This document shows, one piece after another, positions 1 through 11,090 of a DNA stretch of 64,000 nt. Within the stretch, counting starts at the first letter, position 1; the number at the start of each line of letters is the position of its first letter. The stretch is from Mallotus nudiflorus (lineage: Eukaryota > Streptophyta > Magnoliopsida > Malpighiales > Euphorbiaceae): NCBI GenBank assembly GCA_947683625.1, contig CANTUR010000540.1:72001-136000 (forward strand). Reading direction: 5' to 3'. The notes beneath the pieces are model-generated. The model saw only the letters and a program-made list of their open reading frames with translations, had not been told where the DNA came from and ran no database searches. Both the position numbers and the translations under genes were made by a program.

Positions 1-939
1 AAAGAAGAGTTCTAGAGGCATAGTAACATGAAATTACTCAATTGGGGGCACACAACAGGTGAGCACTAGCCAGATTATGGAGGTGCACGCAGTTCAGAAA
101 CCCCAAAGGTTCTCCAACTTCAACCAACCACTCTCCAAAGTCCTAAAGAGGCTAATCTAAAAAGGCCTACTCTGACCCTTAACCTTTTTTAAGCCACCAA
201 ACCCAAATGTCCTTGGTTTTGACCCTAACAGTTACTATAAATTCCACTAAGGTGTTGTCCATCCCACAAATAATTGTATCTGCCAAAAACATAAGATACA
301 AAACCTGATAGACTTTAAAAAAATCACTGACCTTGAAAAATCCAACTCTAACCCAAACACCAGAAACAACCCTTTCCCAGACTGCCGAAATATTCTACCA
401 CTAGCCACCATGATGATTAACTCAGGGGTTAGTGAAGAAGAAGTACTAAGCTCCTTTGAGGACCTCAACCCTATACCCTATGGAGAACCTTTCGGACAGC
501 CACAGAAAGGAGTGGAAGATTTATTGGGCCAGCCCTTAGGCAAGTTTGATTATAGAGTATTCTACTTAAAACCACCCTCAGCTGATATCCCTATTGAATC
601 AATCATGCCTATAGGGTGGGGTGATGAATTTGAGAATGGCCCTTTAGCACCTAAACAGTCTCAAGAAGGAGTTAAAGATTTACTGAATCAACACTTAGGC
701 AAGCTTAATATAGGAGATCTGAAAGGGAAGGAAAAATGCATAATGGAAGTGTAGAAAGATGGGAAAAGAGACCGAATCATTGGAGTTATTAATATATGGT
801 ATGACTCTGATGAAGAAAGTCTAGGCAGTTTTGATGTCTAGAGTAATGATCCTAAAGTGAATTATGTCACTAGAGTGGAAAGAATTATAAAGTAGCAGAA
901 AAGAAAACAGAAAGAGAAGATGCAGAGATAAAAGAAGAA
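1..939 (+). pseudogene. gag remnant of element A
   Basis: Degenerate gag 3' region. Around 112-160 it encodes FSNFNQPLSKVLKRLI, which matches FSNLGRPLSKVLKKLI of element E (near 57,330). The zinc-knuckle region of E (CKYH...GH....C) is degraded here: the first Cys reads as Tyr (YKFH). The longest open stretch is 410-754 (114 codons), a Gly/Gln/Leu-rich linker without a recognised domain. Several in-frame stops break the rest. No functional Gag can be expected. Confidence 0.65.
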
Positions 940-2149
940 CAGAAAGAGGGTTTGATTTTAGAACAACTGAGGAAGGCTAAGGAAAATGTCAGCATTTGGG
1001 AGTTACTAATGCATTCAGGTAGCCATATAAGAACTCTTGTCAAAGCTCTATCGAATATAAATATTGAAACAACTGCTACTCCAGAGGCTATGGTAGCAAA
1101 GGTTATAAAAAAGAAACACTGGCTGATAATGTTCTCAGATGATGACTTGCCTTTAGAAGGAAGAAACCATAAGAAGGCATTGTTTATCCTAACTGAGGTA
1201 AAGGGAAAGAGAACCAATTTTGCTATGGTCGATGATGGTTCTGCTATTAATGTATGTCCTTTGAAAATCTTGTCTAACTTAGGTTTGAAAGCTAAAGACT
1301 TAACAAATTCAAACCTTATAGTTAGAGCTTATGATGACAACACTAGGAATATGGAGGGGACATTCTAAGCTCTGGTTAAAACAGACCTGTGGAATCAACT
1401 ATTGATTTTATCATGCTAGACATTCTAGTCACTTATGCTTTGTTGTTGGGACGACCATGGTTCCATGCCTTGGGAGGGTTATCCTCAACTGTGCATCAAA
1501 AGATAAAATTCCCTTATGAAGGAGAAGTTGTGACCATAGAAGCTGGGATAAATACTAATGTGGCATCCATATTAAATAAATAGAAACAAGTGTGTGCACC
1601 CCCTAGTTTCTAGATTATTGGGATATTTGATAGGACTGAAATGGATCCGAGAGTAGCAAAAATGATGGAGAGCATGAATTACTAGCTTGGACAAGGATTG
1701 GCGAATAATGAACAAGGAGGTCCAGAATTCCCAGGATTTAAAAATCAAGATGACACAACAGGATTAGGTTTTATAGGGGAAGCAAAGCCAAAAGGTTAAA
1801 GGGTAAGTAAGAGATTCAATGCAGAAAAGAGGAAGCTTTATGCAAAAGTTGGTCCTTTAAATTAGAACTTCATCAAGCCAGGGGAAGGCAAATACTATCT
1901 AGGAGCCATGGAATCAGTCAGTGTTGCTGGAGCAGATGTCCTTGGGTTTAAGATCTTTAAGTAGCAGATTATGGAGAATTTGGTGAAGGACAACAAAAAG
2001 GAAGTGATGAAGCTAGTAGCTGAGAGGATGGGCAGTGCTGCTATTAAAGAGCTATTGTGTCTACCACCTGAAGAAGAGCCACCCCAGGATTTAGCTACTA
2101 TAATTAGTGATAGTTTTGTTGATGTCTTTTATGATAAAACTGATGTTTA
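940..2149 (+). pseudogene. aspartic protease and G-patch remnant of element A
   Basis: The region contains the gag-PR linker (952 onwards), a protease active-site motif VDDGSAINV near 1228-1254 and the second protease motif LLLGRPWFH near 1441-1467. It is followed by LGQGLANNEQG near 1687-1720, which resembles the G-patch (GxGLGxxxxG) seen in element E. Stops interrupt it at about 1366 (TAA), 1389 (frameshift) and 1581 (TAG), and TAG codons recur further on (1681, 1798, 1963). The catalytic Asp is kept. This copy cannot make a full Pol, and the expected RT does not follow. Confidence 0.65.
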
Positions 2150-2440
2150 AGGATGAAAATTCTATTTTGTTTTAGTGATCGATGATATAAATTCTGATCA
2201 TGCTTACTTATGTAATCCTGATAATTCTGTGTATTATAATTTAGATCAGTATGTTTGACATAAATTCAATTCAATTAGATTCATTCAGCATAGGCACAAA
2301 TGCAAGTTCAAAGAACATACATATATCACAGGATGTAACTTCTAAAGATATGAAGTTTGAGGAAAAATTTAAAAAAATGAAAAAAAAGAAAGAACAAAGA
2401 GAGAATAAAAAAGAGAGAAAAAAAAGAGAAAAAGAATAGT
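2150..2440 (+). pseudogene. protease-RT linker fragment of element A
   Basis: A short open frame at 2251-2439 (62 codons) starts MFDIN and ends in a Lys/Glu-rich tail. It matches, in order, the stretch of element E at 59,262-59,390 (MFDIN... then a Lys-rich tract before RT). In E the RT begins about 200 bp later. In A the similarity stops here, which places the 5' edge of the pol deletion at about 2440. Confidence 0.5.
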
Positions 2441-3797
2441 AAGGTAAAAATTAGAGAGAAAAATTCATGACTGACTAATAACAAGAGTTATATCATGTGA
2501 TGTAATGAATGTTCTCATTTTTGCCCTAATGAATGAATAAAATTAAATTTTAAATTTTTGTTCAAACATTGTATATTAGTCTTTATCATACTGCATAAGT
2601 ATCTGAATGGAAAAATAATACATGATGAAAGTTAAATCAGAGCCATAAGATCACTATTTTAGTTATGTTTTCTTTTTGCCACCTCTTTTGTAATTTTCCT
2701 TGTAAGCCTATCGTCCCCTTATACCTTGAGAATTCAGGTGGCTCAGTAACTTGTTTTGTAACCCATACATTGTAACTGTCATAAATTATTATCAACATTA
2801 AGCCTCATATTCTGCTCAAGAATTCTTTGAAAGTGCAAGTCCAGTTGATTTCATCATCTAGAACTCGCTTCAATTAGTTTTCCCACTCCTATGCATCTTC
2901 AATACATGAGATTGCAGCTAATAGGGATAGTAAGAAAAAGGGCCAACAACAATAATGACCAAACCGAGTCTTTTGTGCATATGAAGAAAGTGATTGCTAA
3001 GATGAATTCAAAATGAAGCTGGGGAAAAATATAACTCTGGGATAAGTTAGGGAAAATGGTAAATACAACAGTAGAACTTCAAAGTTAGTGAAAACGATCT
3101 CAGGGTAGAAAGGAGTATACTACAAGCATACAGATATAACAGTTATCATACAACAGAAGCAGTAACAAAAAGAAAAGTTCAATAGTGCATCGATCAATCA
3201 TGAGCTGCAATGTAAAGCCATGGACCCCACTCGCTGGCCTGGTTATTTGTCCGATAGACTATATCAGAAGCTCAAACATCATAAGTACCAACAATGAAGC
3301 ATCAAGTGCTTGAACTTACAAGCTGTTGATGAGGCACCTCATTCTCACACTCCAAGTTGCGAACATAGCTTTGCTCTAAACAGAATACCTATTAGGATCA
3401 TGCATGTTATGCATAACATGCATACACTTGCATACATTTGTTGTGAAATACTTTCTTTACATAATAAAGTCTTTGAGCCTAGTCAATATTGTCCAAACAC
3501 TTTGCTACTAACATTCAAGATTAGTGTTCTAAAAGTGCAGGAAAGTAGTCAGAGTATTCACAGGTAAAGCATCTAAAGGAATGAAAATAAAAGGAGTGAC
3601 ATTACCAAGAAGCATCATCTTGGTGACCTCAAGAGGCTGGATAAGACTTTCAAGCTCCTCAAACTCAGTATCCATGTCCATAGTCTCATAGGGAGCATCA
3701 TTTGGAATATCTCTCCACAATAATTAGACCATTATAAGGTGTGAAATATGGTAATGAGAAAGTCCAACATGTCAGCGATACATGCGCTCGGCCCTAA
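2441..3797. other. element A internal region without recognisable genes
   Basis: AT-rich sequence between the protease remnant and the tandem repeats. I recognise no RT, RNase H, integrase or host gene on either strand. A 63-codon minus-strand frame at 3529-3720 (MWRDIPNDAPYE...) and an 85-codon plus frame at 3310-3567 show no recognisable motif. By position the minus frame could be a decayed antisense ORF like those in element B, but I see no family match. Confidence 0.5.
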
Positions 3798-4230
3798 AAA
3801 GGGAAGAATACACTCAAAACTTGAGACAAATGCACTCTAAAGACTTCTTTGATGGTTAGATCTTCTCTTTTACAGGAAATGTTAGGAAGAGGAATGATGG
3901 AGCCCTCTACCATACCATCAACAGAGTAAAGCCACAACTTTAATGGCAGAATATCGCAACCCTGTAACTAGAGACATCATCACCACAATAAAAAAGAGAA
4001 GAATGCACTCAAAACTTGAGATAAATGCACTCTAAACACTTCTTTAATGGTGAAATAAAAAACCTCTAACTCCCAAATCTTTTCTTTTGCAGGAAACATT
4101 GGGAAGAGGAATGAGGCCCTTTACTAAAGCATTAATAGAATAGCAGAAAGAAAAATTTAACCTAAAGCCATAACCTCAATGGCAGAATATCATGACCCTG
4201 TGATCCAAGACATCATCACCATAATAAAAA
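3798..4230 (+). repeat. two-unit tandem repeat, about 200-240 bp per unit
   Basis: Unit 1 (about 3798-3991) and unit 2 (about 3992-4230) share, in order, GAAGAATRCACTCAAAACTT, ATGCACTCTAAA.ACTTCTTT, TTCTTTTRCAGGAAA, GGAAGAGGAATGA, AATGGCAGAATATC and GACATCATCACCA. Unit 2 carries extra short insertions. It lies in the 3' non-coding region of element A. Confidence 0.8.
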
Positions 4231-4777
4231 AAGGAAGAATGCAAAAGAATAACATTGCATTTTAATAAAATTTCTTCACTTACAAATAAACCATACTAAC
4301 TTATGGTATTTTGTGTAGGGAAAATAAAAGAGAACGAAGAAGAGGAAAGGAACCGATACATCAATAAGAATGACCAGGATAGCAAATGCCAATCACTAAT
4401 CAAAATCTCACTCTGTGTGATAAATAGCCTTAAACATACTAAAGGGAAGTAGTATAACTCTATCTATTTTGATTTTTCAATAAAGTATAAAGAAATTTTA
4501 TAAAATTGAGAGTAAATTCATCCACTTCATGATATCATGTGCAAAAACTTATCTCATGACCTTTGATTTTAGTGGCTTTCTTTTATTAGCCTCATAGGAT
4601 TCAGATGTCTTATTAACTGTTCTATGCTGAGAGTTTCTAAAACTCTAATCAATCTAATGCTTACTTTACACCCAAATTAGGGGAAGAATATGCAAAGACA
4701 AAATCTATGGACTTACAGTATAAATTGGTTGAATTTCAAAGTGTCATTTTAGTCTTTTGAATAATAAATGTGCATAT

Positions 4778-5115
4778 AATCTACTCCAATGCTCAGAAAT
4801 GAGTATGAGTACAAATTCCTCAATGGTATCCACGCTAAGTAATATGAGAAAGGTGGGGGAACACTAAGAGGAGAATTAGAATAAGAGCAAGCATAATGTA
4901 CTCTAATGCCTAAAAATGAGCAAGAGTATCAATGTGAACCTCTGGCGGTATCCACGCTGAGTAATACAAGAAAGGCGGGGGAATACTAAAAGAGGACCCA
5001 CGTTAAAAAAAACTTGCTCTATTTACTCCAATGCTCTGTAAGAGTATGAATATCCAAAGGACTTTTCCAACAGTATCCACGCTGAGTAATATAAGAAAGC
5101 TGGGGATATACTTGG
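4778..5115 (+). repeat. three-unit tandem repeat, about 120-125 bp per unit
   Basis: The core GTATCCACGCTRAGTAATA followed by RAGAAAGSYGGGG occurs at about 4828, 4948 and 5072. Each core is preceded by a TACTCYAATGCYY...GAGTA block. It is a separate repeat family from its neighbours and, like them, lies in the 3' untranslated part of element A. Confidence 0.8.
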
Positions 5116-5575
5116 ATAAAGAAGAAAAGCATAAAAATAATTCAAAGACTATTATGATACTCCGAATTCAATATTTTTTACACTTAATTTCCACAAGTTT
5201 TGTTTAGCAAATTCTCCCTAAAATTAGGTATGGAAGTAAGCTCTTGACTTGGTAAAAGATACACTCTCAGCATAAGATGGTTAATGATGCCTTTGACCTT
5301 TGTAAATGGCAAATAAGTGACAGTCATGAAAATAAAAATAGTGAGATTCGTTAAGTGCATGTTATCTCATGATAAAATGATGAATTTTCTTATAAATTGT
5401 CAACATTATAGTGTACTTTTACACATTCATCATGATTGAAACTAACTTCAATATGTCTATAGGAATTATAAAACCAAAGGGAAGTGCACAGTGGAATTAA
5501 AATTAGTTAGCACAAAGCATTCGACTCAAACAACCAAAGATAAAAATTAGCAAGCAGTTATAGACTGTAGCAACA

Positions 5576-5836
5576 TCAAAGGTGAGCAATGAAAGGATTG
5601 CAGTCTATTTGTGAGAAATTATAGATTACAACATCATTAGTGAGCAATGAAAGGATTATAGTCAATTTGCAAGCAATTATAGATTGCAGCATCATTAGCG
5701 AGCAGTTACAGACTGCAGCATCATCAGTGAGCAATGAAAGGGTTGCAGCTAATCGCGAGCAGTTATGGACTACAGCATCATCAGTGAGCAATGAAAGGGT
5801 TATAACTAATCGTGAACAATTAAGGATTATGGCATA
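5576..5836 (+). repeat. minisatellite, about 58-60 bp units
   Basis: At least four units of GTGAGCAATGAAAGGRTT followed by a short variable block, GAGCAGTTAYRGAYTRCAGC and ATCATYAG. One unit is truncated (about 5695-5725). Both strands are open across much of it only because the unit is repetitive; it is not judged coding. Confidence 0.8.
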
Positions 5837-6239
5837 ATCATATAGATCAATCAACACTACATGATTGAGTGTAGTGTATTCCACTTTAGTCCATTACTTT
5901 TATGTGCATATGAATTCAAGTTCTTTCATTGTAATTTGGTCTATATTTGCATTTTGATTAGGAATATATTCCCAATTAAATCATGACATTCATCAAATTA
6001 ATAATTTATTGAATTATTAAAGTGGCATAATCAATATGTGATTCTAAATTTTCTATCAAGTACAAAATATAGAACAAGATTACATAATTCATTTTTTGCA
6101 TTTTACATGCATCATTTCAATCAAAGGATTCATATACTGCACAATAGCTATGATATGAATTTCAAACGATTATGTTATATGTTGCATAGTAGTCATATCC
6201 TTCATTATGTTATGTATTGTATAGCATTTATGACATAAA

Positions 6240-7565
6240 CTTTCAAATTCATCATTGCTAGATGTTCCATAGGAATTGTAGCGGATTTTCAATTCAACTT
6301 TACTAGACGTCCCACGGGGAATATAGTGTACATCGTTAGACGTCCCACAAGGAATATAACGAAATTCATCAGTGCTAGATGTTCCACAAGAACTATAGCA
6401 GATTTTCAATTCATTTTCACTAGACGTCCCACAGGGAATATAATGTGCATCATTAGACGTCCCACAGGGAATATAACAAAATTCATTGGTGCTAAACATT
6501 CCATAGGAACTACAGCAGATTTTCAATTCATTTTCACTAGACGTCCTACAGGGAACATAGTGTACATTGTTAGACGTCCCACAGGGAATATAAAAAAATT
6601 CATCAGTACTAGACATTCCACAGGAACTATAGCAAATTTTTAATTCAACGCCACTAGACGTCCCACCGGGAATATAGCGTGCATTGTTAGATGTCCCACA
6701 GGGAATATAACAAAATCTCATTATCACTAGATGTCCCACAGGGAACATAGTGTGCATCGTTAGACATCCCACATGGAATATAATGAAATCTCATCATCAC
6801 TAGACGTCCCACAGGGAATATAGTGTGCATCATTAGACGTCCCACAGGGAATATAACAAAATTCATCGGTGCTAGACATTCCATAGGAACTATAGCAGAT
6901 TTTCAATTCATTTTCACTAGACATCCCATAGGGAATATAGTGTACATAGTTAGACGTCCCACGGGGAATATAACGAAATTCATCAGTACTAGACATTTCA
7001 CAAGAACTATAGTAAATTTTTAATTCAACACCACTAGACGTTCCATAGGGAATATAGTGTGCATTATTAGATGTCCTACAGGGAATATAACAAAATCTCA
7101 TCATCACTAGACATCCCACAGGGAATATAGTGTGCATTGTTAGACATCCCACAAGGAATATAACGAAATCTCATCATCACTAGACATCCCACAGGGAATA
7201 TAGTGTGCATCATTAGATGTCCAACAGGGAATATAATGAAATCTCAACTTGACTAGACGTCCCACAAGGAATATAGTGTACATTGTTAAACGTCCCACAA
7301 GGAATATAACAAAATTCATCAATGCTAGACTTTTTATAGGAACTATAGTAAGTTTTCAATTTATCATCACTAGATGTCCCACAGGGAATATAGTGTGCAT
7401 CGTTAGACGTCCCACAGGGAATATAACGAAGTTCATCATTGCTAGACGTTTCATAGGAACTATAGCAAGTTTTCAATTTATCATCGTTAAACATCCCACA
7501 AGGAATATAGTGAAACTCATTTGCACAAAGTCCACTAGACGTTCAGCAGGAAATATAGTGAGACT
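6240..7565 (+). repeat. composite minisatellite built on TAGACGTCCCACAGGGAATA
   Basis: About 35 copies of a 22-bp core in 1.3 kb. Cores are grouped into long units of 116-118 bp (three cores: one followed by GTGTGCATC, one by ACAAAATTCATC, one diverged with CAGGAACTATAG) and short units of 73-74 bp lacking the diverged core. Successive unit starts (6303, 6421, 6538, 6654, 6728, 6801, 6918, 7034, 7108, 7181, 7254, 7371, 7488) show a long/short order. Many cores carry GATGTC or GACATC in place of GACGTC, as expected from CpG decay. Frames on both strands through the array are repeat artefacts. Confidence 0.9.
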
Positions 7566-7697
7566 TGTCAAACATCATGCCTTGCTCAGCAATTTGAGCA
7601 TCAATCTATCATTTAGGATACAATCAAGTGTCCTAATTTCTTTCTTTCAAAATTGTGTGCTTCTATTGCTTTGCTGCAATTTATCAAGCAAACAGCG

Positions 7698-7712
7698 ATA
7701 AAGGGGGGTAAC
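7698..7712 (+). promoter_or_regulatory. polypurine tract of element A
   Basis: ATAAAGGGGGGTAAC directly abuts the first base of the LTR at 7713. A purine tract in this place primes plus-strand DNA synthesis in LTR retrotransposons, which identifies the following LTR as the 3' one. Confidence 0.8.
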
Positions 7713-7926
7713 TATAAGCACCTAATTTCGGGATGCAATTGTGCATAATTGCGACGTAAGCCCCTATGATGAAATTTATTCAAAATTTTAGTTGTTAATT
7801 TTCTGGACTTTAGGGACTAAATTGCAACATTTTTTAGGATTTGATTACAAATAAGTCAATTTTTCAATAGTAATTAAAAGTTAAAAGAATTAAAATTAGG
7901 ATCAGCATTGGTGTAATGACGATCGA

Positions 7927-7958
7927 CATTGTGTAATGTTGATCGGCATTACACAATG
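7927..7958. promoter_or_regulatory. perfect 12-bp inverted repeat in U3 of LTR family 1
   Basis: CATTGTGTAATG and its exact reverse complement CATTACACAATG are separated by TTGATCGG. It lies about 215 bp from the LTR start and 250 bp before the TATA-like box. The solo LTR G is rearranged or deleted at the corresponding place. The role is unknown; hairpin or dimeric factor binding is possible. Confidence 0.6.
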
Positions 7959-8141
7959 ACAAAGCGTAAAAGTCCCATTTTTTGATTTTTTGCTTATTTT
8001 TTCTTATTTTTTGTCAATTTTTTCAGTGTTTTGATTGGTTAAAAATTGAAATTTTATTATTAGTTTTATCTAAAAAAATTTTGATGCATTCAAAACATTG
8101 AAAAATCAAATCTTATCATTTGTTTTAGAGAGATAAGTCTG

Positions 8142-8198
8142 TTCCTCCAAAGGAGGAAGTCAGTACGCAGGTAGACTCTGCATTTAAAAGCAGAGTCT
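8142..8198 (+). promoter_or_regulatory. putative core promoter of LTR family 1 with two palindromes
   Basis: TTCCTCCAAAGGAGGAA (8142-8158, 7-bp arms, AAA centre) is followed by AGACTCTGC-ATTTAAAA-GCAGAGTCT (8173-8198), in which the TATA-like TTTAAAA forms the centre of a 9-bp inverted repeat. The first palindrome is unchanged in solo LTR G (56,290-56,306); the second is kept there with substitutions. The promoter role is inferred from conservation and the TATA-like box. Confidence 0.55.
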
Positions 8199-9643
8199 GC
8201 ATGCGTGCGAGAGGGGATTTTTTTCAAAGGATTTTTTACTCACAGAGAGACCGAGAGAAACACACACACGCACATACTAAGAAACTTGACTGCACAAAAA
8301 AAAACCCTAAAATCCAAAACGCTATTGAGAACATCCTTTTCAGTCCAGAATCAATAACTATTCAATTTCAACGGTGATAATCCAATTTGAGGGGCTAAAA
8401 AGGGCATTTGCACAACATTTAAATTATTAGTGTTCTTTTTCTGTTTCATTATTTTCTATTATTTTCTTTTTGTGGTTTTTCCTTTTATTTTTGTTATTGT
8501 TTTTATTATTTAATTTCACTACTAATCTACTTACTTTTGTGTTTTTTTTTTATGTCCGCATGTGGATTGAGGAGGATACTGCTTGTGTTTAAACTGAACA
8601 GAAGGTCCATGGAATGCCACGGAAGAACTTGTGTTGTTTTCCAATAGAATTTAGGGTTTTATCTTTATTTTTTCATTTTTGGTGTTCTGTGTAGTTATTT
8701 TAATTCATGGGTGTATAATTGTTTAATTTTCATTTTGTACATAGTTTGTAATAGCCCCAACAGTGGGAATAGTAAAATATTTAATTTTCTGCATTTAAAA
8801 ATCAATTAGTAATTAGGTTCGATTGGGTAAAAATCAAATTAAAATCAATGGTGGCAGTAGCTTAATTTAGGGTTTATATGTAATTAAATTAGGTTTTTTT
8901 TAGAAATCATATGTGAATGTGTTTTGATTTGATTTTGTTTTTTTTAATGTTTTTGGGCTTTTTTATTTAGTTGTGGACCCTAAGCCCATGTTTAGGTCTA
9001 ACCCACTTAATAAATAGGTTTAAAAATGGTTTAGGACTTTAAATAATTAAAATCATTTTAGGCCTATTAGGTTAATTAGATTTTAGGCCCACTTAGTTAA
9101 TTAAAACTTGTTTAGACTTAGCTCAACCCATTAAAATGCATTTCTTTTAAAATAAATAGACCTAGGCCCACATTTCAAATAAAACCAAATTAGCCTTAGG
9201 CCCACTAATTTAACTTTTCTTTAAAATTGAATAGACTTAAGCTCATTCCTTAGACAAGCTAAAATAAATAGATATAAGCTCACTAATTAATAAAAATTTA
9301 GGCCCACTTTTAGTCTCTTTCTTAATTGTAAATAAAAAATGTAAATCTAGCTTACTTTTTAATAAAATTAACATTGTTTAGACTTAGGGACAACACGATC
9401 TTAAGTGCATTTTTTATGTGTAATTTTATTAACTAGATGTCTAAGATTAGATGGATGTCAAATAGGGTTTAAATAAAATTGCATGTAATTAAAGGATGAA
9501 ATAATCATTTATAAAATTATAGTGAATGAACACAAGACTAAGAGAAGTTAGTATTCCGTTCCCAGAATCTCCTGGCTATGGTGCTAACTTTCTTTTAGAG
9601 AATTGAGTACCACCAATCAAATTGTCCCAATTATTACCTTGGG

Positions 9644-9653
9644 TGGCGACTCC
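9644..9653 (+). other. PBS-like TGGCGACTCC inside U5 of LTR family 1
   Basis: The 10-mer equals the first ten bases of the tRNA-Arg-type PBS found just after the family-2 LTR (53,527). It lies 111 bp before the end of this LTR. The family-2 LTRs have the same 10-mer at nearly the same distance from their end. Confidence 0.6.
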
Positions 9654-9764
9654 TCTTCTCCACACTATGACTTTATGACATAGTAGTGTGTTCCCTAAGG
9701 CCCTAAGCCTAAACAATGTCGCGGTTGCTAAAATATTGGACGCGCGCTAACCCTATCGTTTACA

Positions 9765-10640
9765 CTACTTATCAAAGAATGGCTACTATGTTGTTACATG
9801 ACCTAATCCACAAAGAGATACAAGTGTATGTAGATGACATGATGGTGAATTCTTTAACTAAAGAAGGGCATTTTAAAGCCTTGGACAAGTTCCTGGCAAG
9901 GGCTGAAAAGTATAACCTCAGACTAGATCCAAAGAAATGTGTTTTTAAGGTGACATCTAGGAAACTATTGGGACACATTATCAGTCAAAAGGGCATAGAG
10001 GTAGATCCAAACAAGGTTAGAGTGATCAGAGAGATACCCATACCAAAGAATGAGAAAGAAGTCAAAGGGTTTATAAGAAGGCTACAGTACATTAGCAGGT
10101 TCATAGCCAAACTGACTACCATTTGTGAGTTGATCTTCAAGCTCTTAAAGAAGAATCAGTCAATCGTTTGGGATGACAAGTGTCAGCATGACTTTAAAAC
10201 TATTAAGCAGTATTTGATGAATCCTCTAGTTTTGTAGTCGCCAAGGCTGGGGAAGCCTCTAATTCTTTACTTGGCTATAGAGAAGGATGTGATATGTGCA
10301 ATGTTGGCTCAAGAAAGAGAAGGGAGAGTTGAGCATGCCTTATATTATATGAGTAAGAAGCTTCTACCTTATGAAACCAATTATAGTCTAGTAGAAAGAA
10401 TTTATTTGGCTATGATTTGGGCAACAAAGAAGTTACGACATTACTTCCAATCCTATAGGATTCAAGCAGTTTCTAAGCATGATCCCCTTAGATATCTCCA
10501 GCAGACTCCATCACTGATAGGGAAATTAGTCAGATGGATAGTCCTGCTCACTGAATTTGACATAGATTATGTTACTAAAAAGGTGATAAAGGGAAGAGCT
10601 GTAGCAGAATTTTTGGCCCAAAATTTGGTGGATGATGAAC
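9765..10640 (+). pseudogene. reverse transcriptase and RNase H of element B (5' truncated)
   Basis: Sequence resumes at the RT motif TYQRMAT (9770 onwards), just after element A. The catalytic YxDD motif is intact as YVDD near 9827-9838. The palm/thumb and connection (LLGHIISQKGIEVDPNKV, then RRLQYISRFIA) follow. TAG at 10,235-10,237 breaks the frame before the RNase H part (LYLAIEKDVICAMLAQE, YMSKKLLPYETNYSLVE, WATKKLRHYF). Upstream RT fingers are missing because of the insertion. Element E (59,880-60,700) aligns along the whole length. Confidence 0.9.
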
Positions 10641-11090
10641 AAGAATGGGAGTTAGAATTTTTGGATGAACACTTGGGAGTAATATAAATCTAGACCTGGA
10701 AAATGTACTTTGATGAAGCAATGAATAGTAGAGGGGTAGGCATTGGCGTGATTTTGGTCTCGCCAAAAGGAGAAGCAATATTGATGGCAAAGAGGCTAGA
10801 ATTTGAGGTCACTAATAATAAAGTTGAATATGAAGCCTGCATTTTTAGTTTGGAAGCACTCAGGAATGTGGGGGTAAAAGAGGTGATAATGTATAGGGAT
10901 TTGATGCTAGTAGTAAAGTAGATCGCCAAGGAATAGGAAGTGAGGGAAGATAACCTAAAGCCATATTAGGATTATTCAGCCATGATCCTATTGTCCTTCA
11001 TGCAATATAGATTTATACACTTACACTGAGAGGAGAATCAAATGGTAGATGCAATGACTACCTTGGCTTCAACATGGGAAGCAGGTAGAC
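10641..11090 (+). pseudogene. second (archaeal-type) RNase H of element B
   Basis: After the linker NLVDDEQEWELEFLDEHLG comes WKMYFDEAMNSRGVGIG, then EFEVTNNKVEYEACIFSLEAL and VIMYRDLMLVVK. These are the Asp, Glu and Asp positions expected of an RNase H fold, so the first three catalytic residues remain. An extra RNase H between RT-RH and integrase is characteristic of the Tat clade. Stops: TAA at 10,685 and TAG at 10,919, 10,934 and 10,967. In element E the last three sites read CAG, TGG and TGG. Confidence 0.8.

Larger units (their letters stand above)
1..9764 (+). mobile_element. Element A: Tat/Ogre-type Ty3/gypsy retrotransposon, 3' part
   Basis: Seen: gag/protease remnants (1-2149), a long non-coding stretch with four unrelated tandem-repeat blocks (3798-7565), a purine tract (7698-7712), then an LTR (7713-9764). 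The next base resumes an unrelated RT reading frame of element B, so A was inserted into B. Its 5' end lies left of the window. No RT, RNase H or integrase can be read between the protease and the 3' LTR, so this copy is either internally deleted or from a non-autonomous family. Its protease differs clearly from that of elements D and E, and its LTR is a different family (TGTAA...TTACA). Placement in the Tat lineage rests on the gag/PR type, the G-patch-like motif and the tandem-repeat-rich 3' region. Confidence 0.8.
7713..9764 (+). mobile_element. 3' LTR of element A (LTR family 1, 2052 bp)
   Basis: It starts TATAAGCACC (ancestral TGTAAGCACC in the other copy) and ends TTTACA, so the termini are TGTAA...TTACA-like inverted repeats. 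The solo LTR at 54,636-56,558 is the same family in the other orientation: it shares the start, the TTCCTCCAAAGGAGGAA palindrome, the dodging TTTAAAA box, the long middle with GGCCCAC/TTAGGCCY runs, and the tail GTTGCTAAAATMTTGGACGC. It holds no ORF of note. Confidence 0.9.

Noticed and set aside
3529..3720. Minus-strand 63-codon frame with a possible GTAATG...CCTTTAG intron
   Set aside because: The supposed intron would be about 33 bp, too short for plants, and no family is recognised.
6170..7494. Long Cys/Ser/Gly-rich reading frames on the minus strand and RRPTGNI-type frames on the plus strand
   Set aside because: They follow the minisatellite unit; most unit lengths are near multiples of three, which keeps frames open on both strands. 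No start context, no family, and units differ by frame-shifting steps.
9765..9769. CTACT as target duplication of element A
   Set aside because: The other side lies outside the window, so it cannot be tested.
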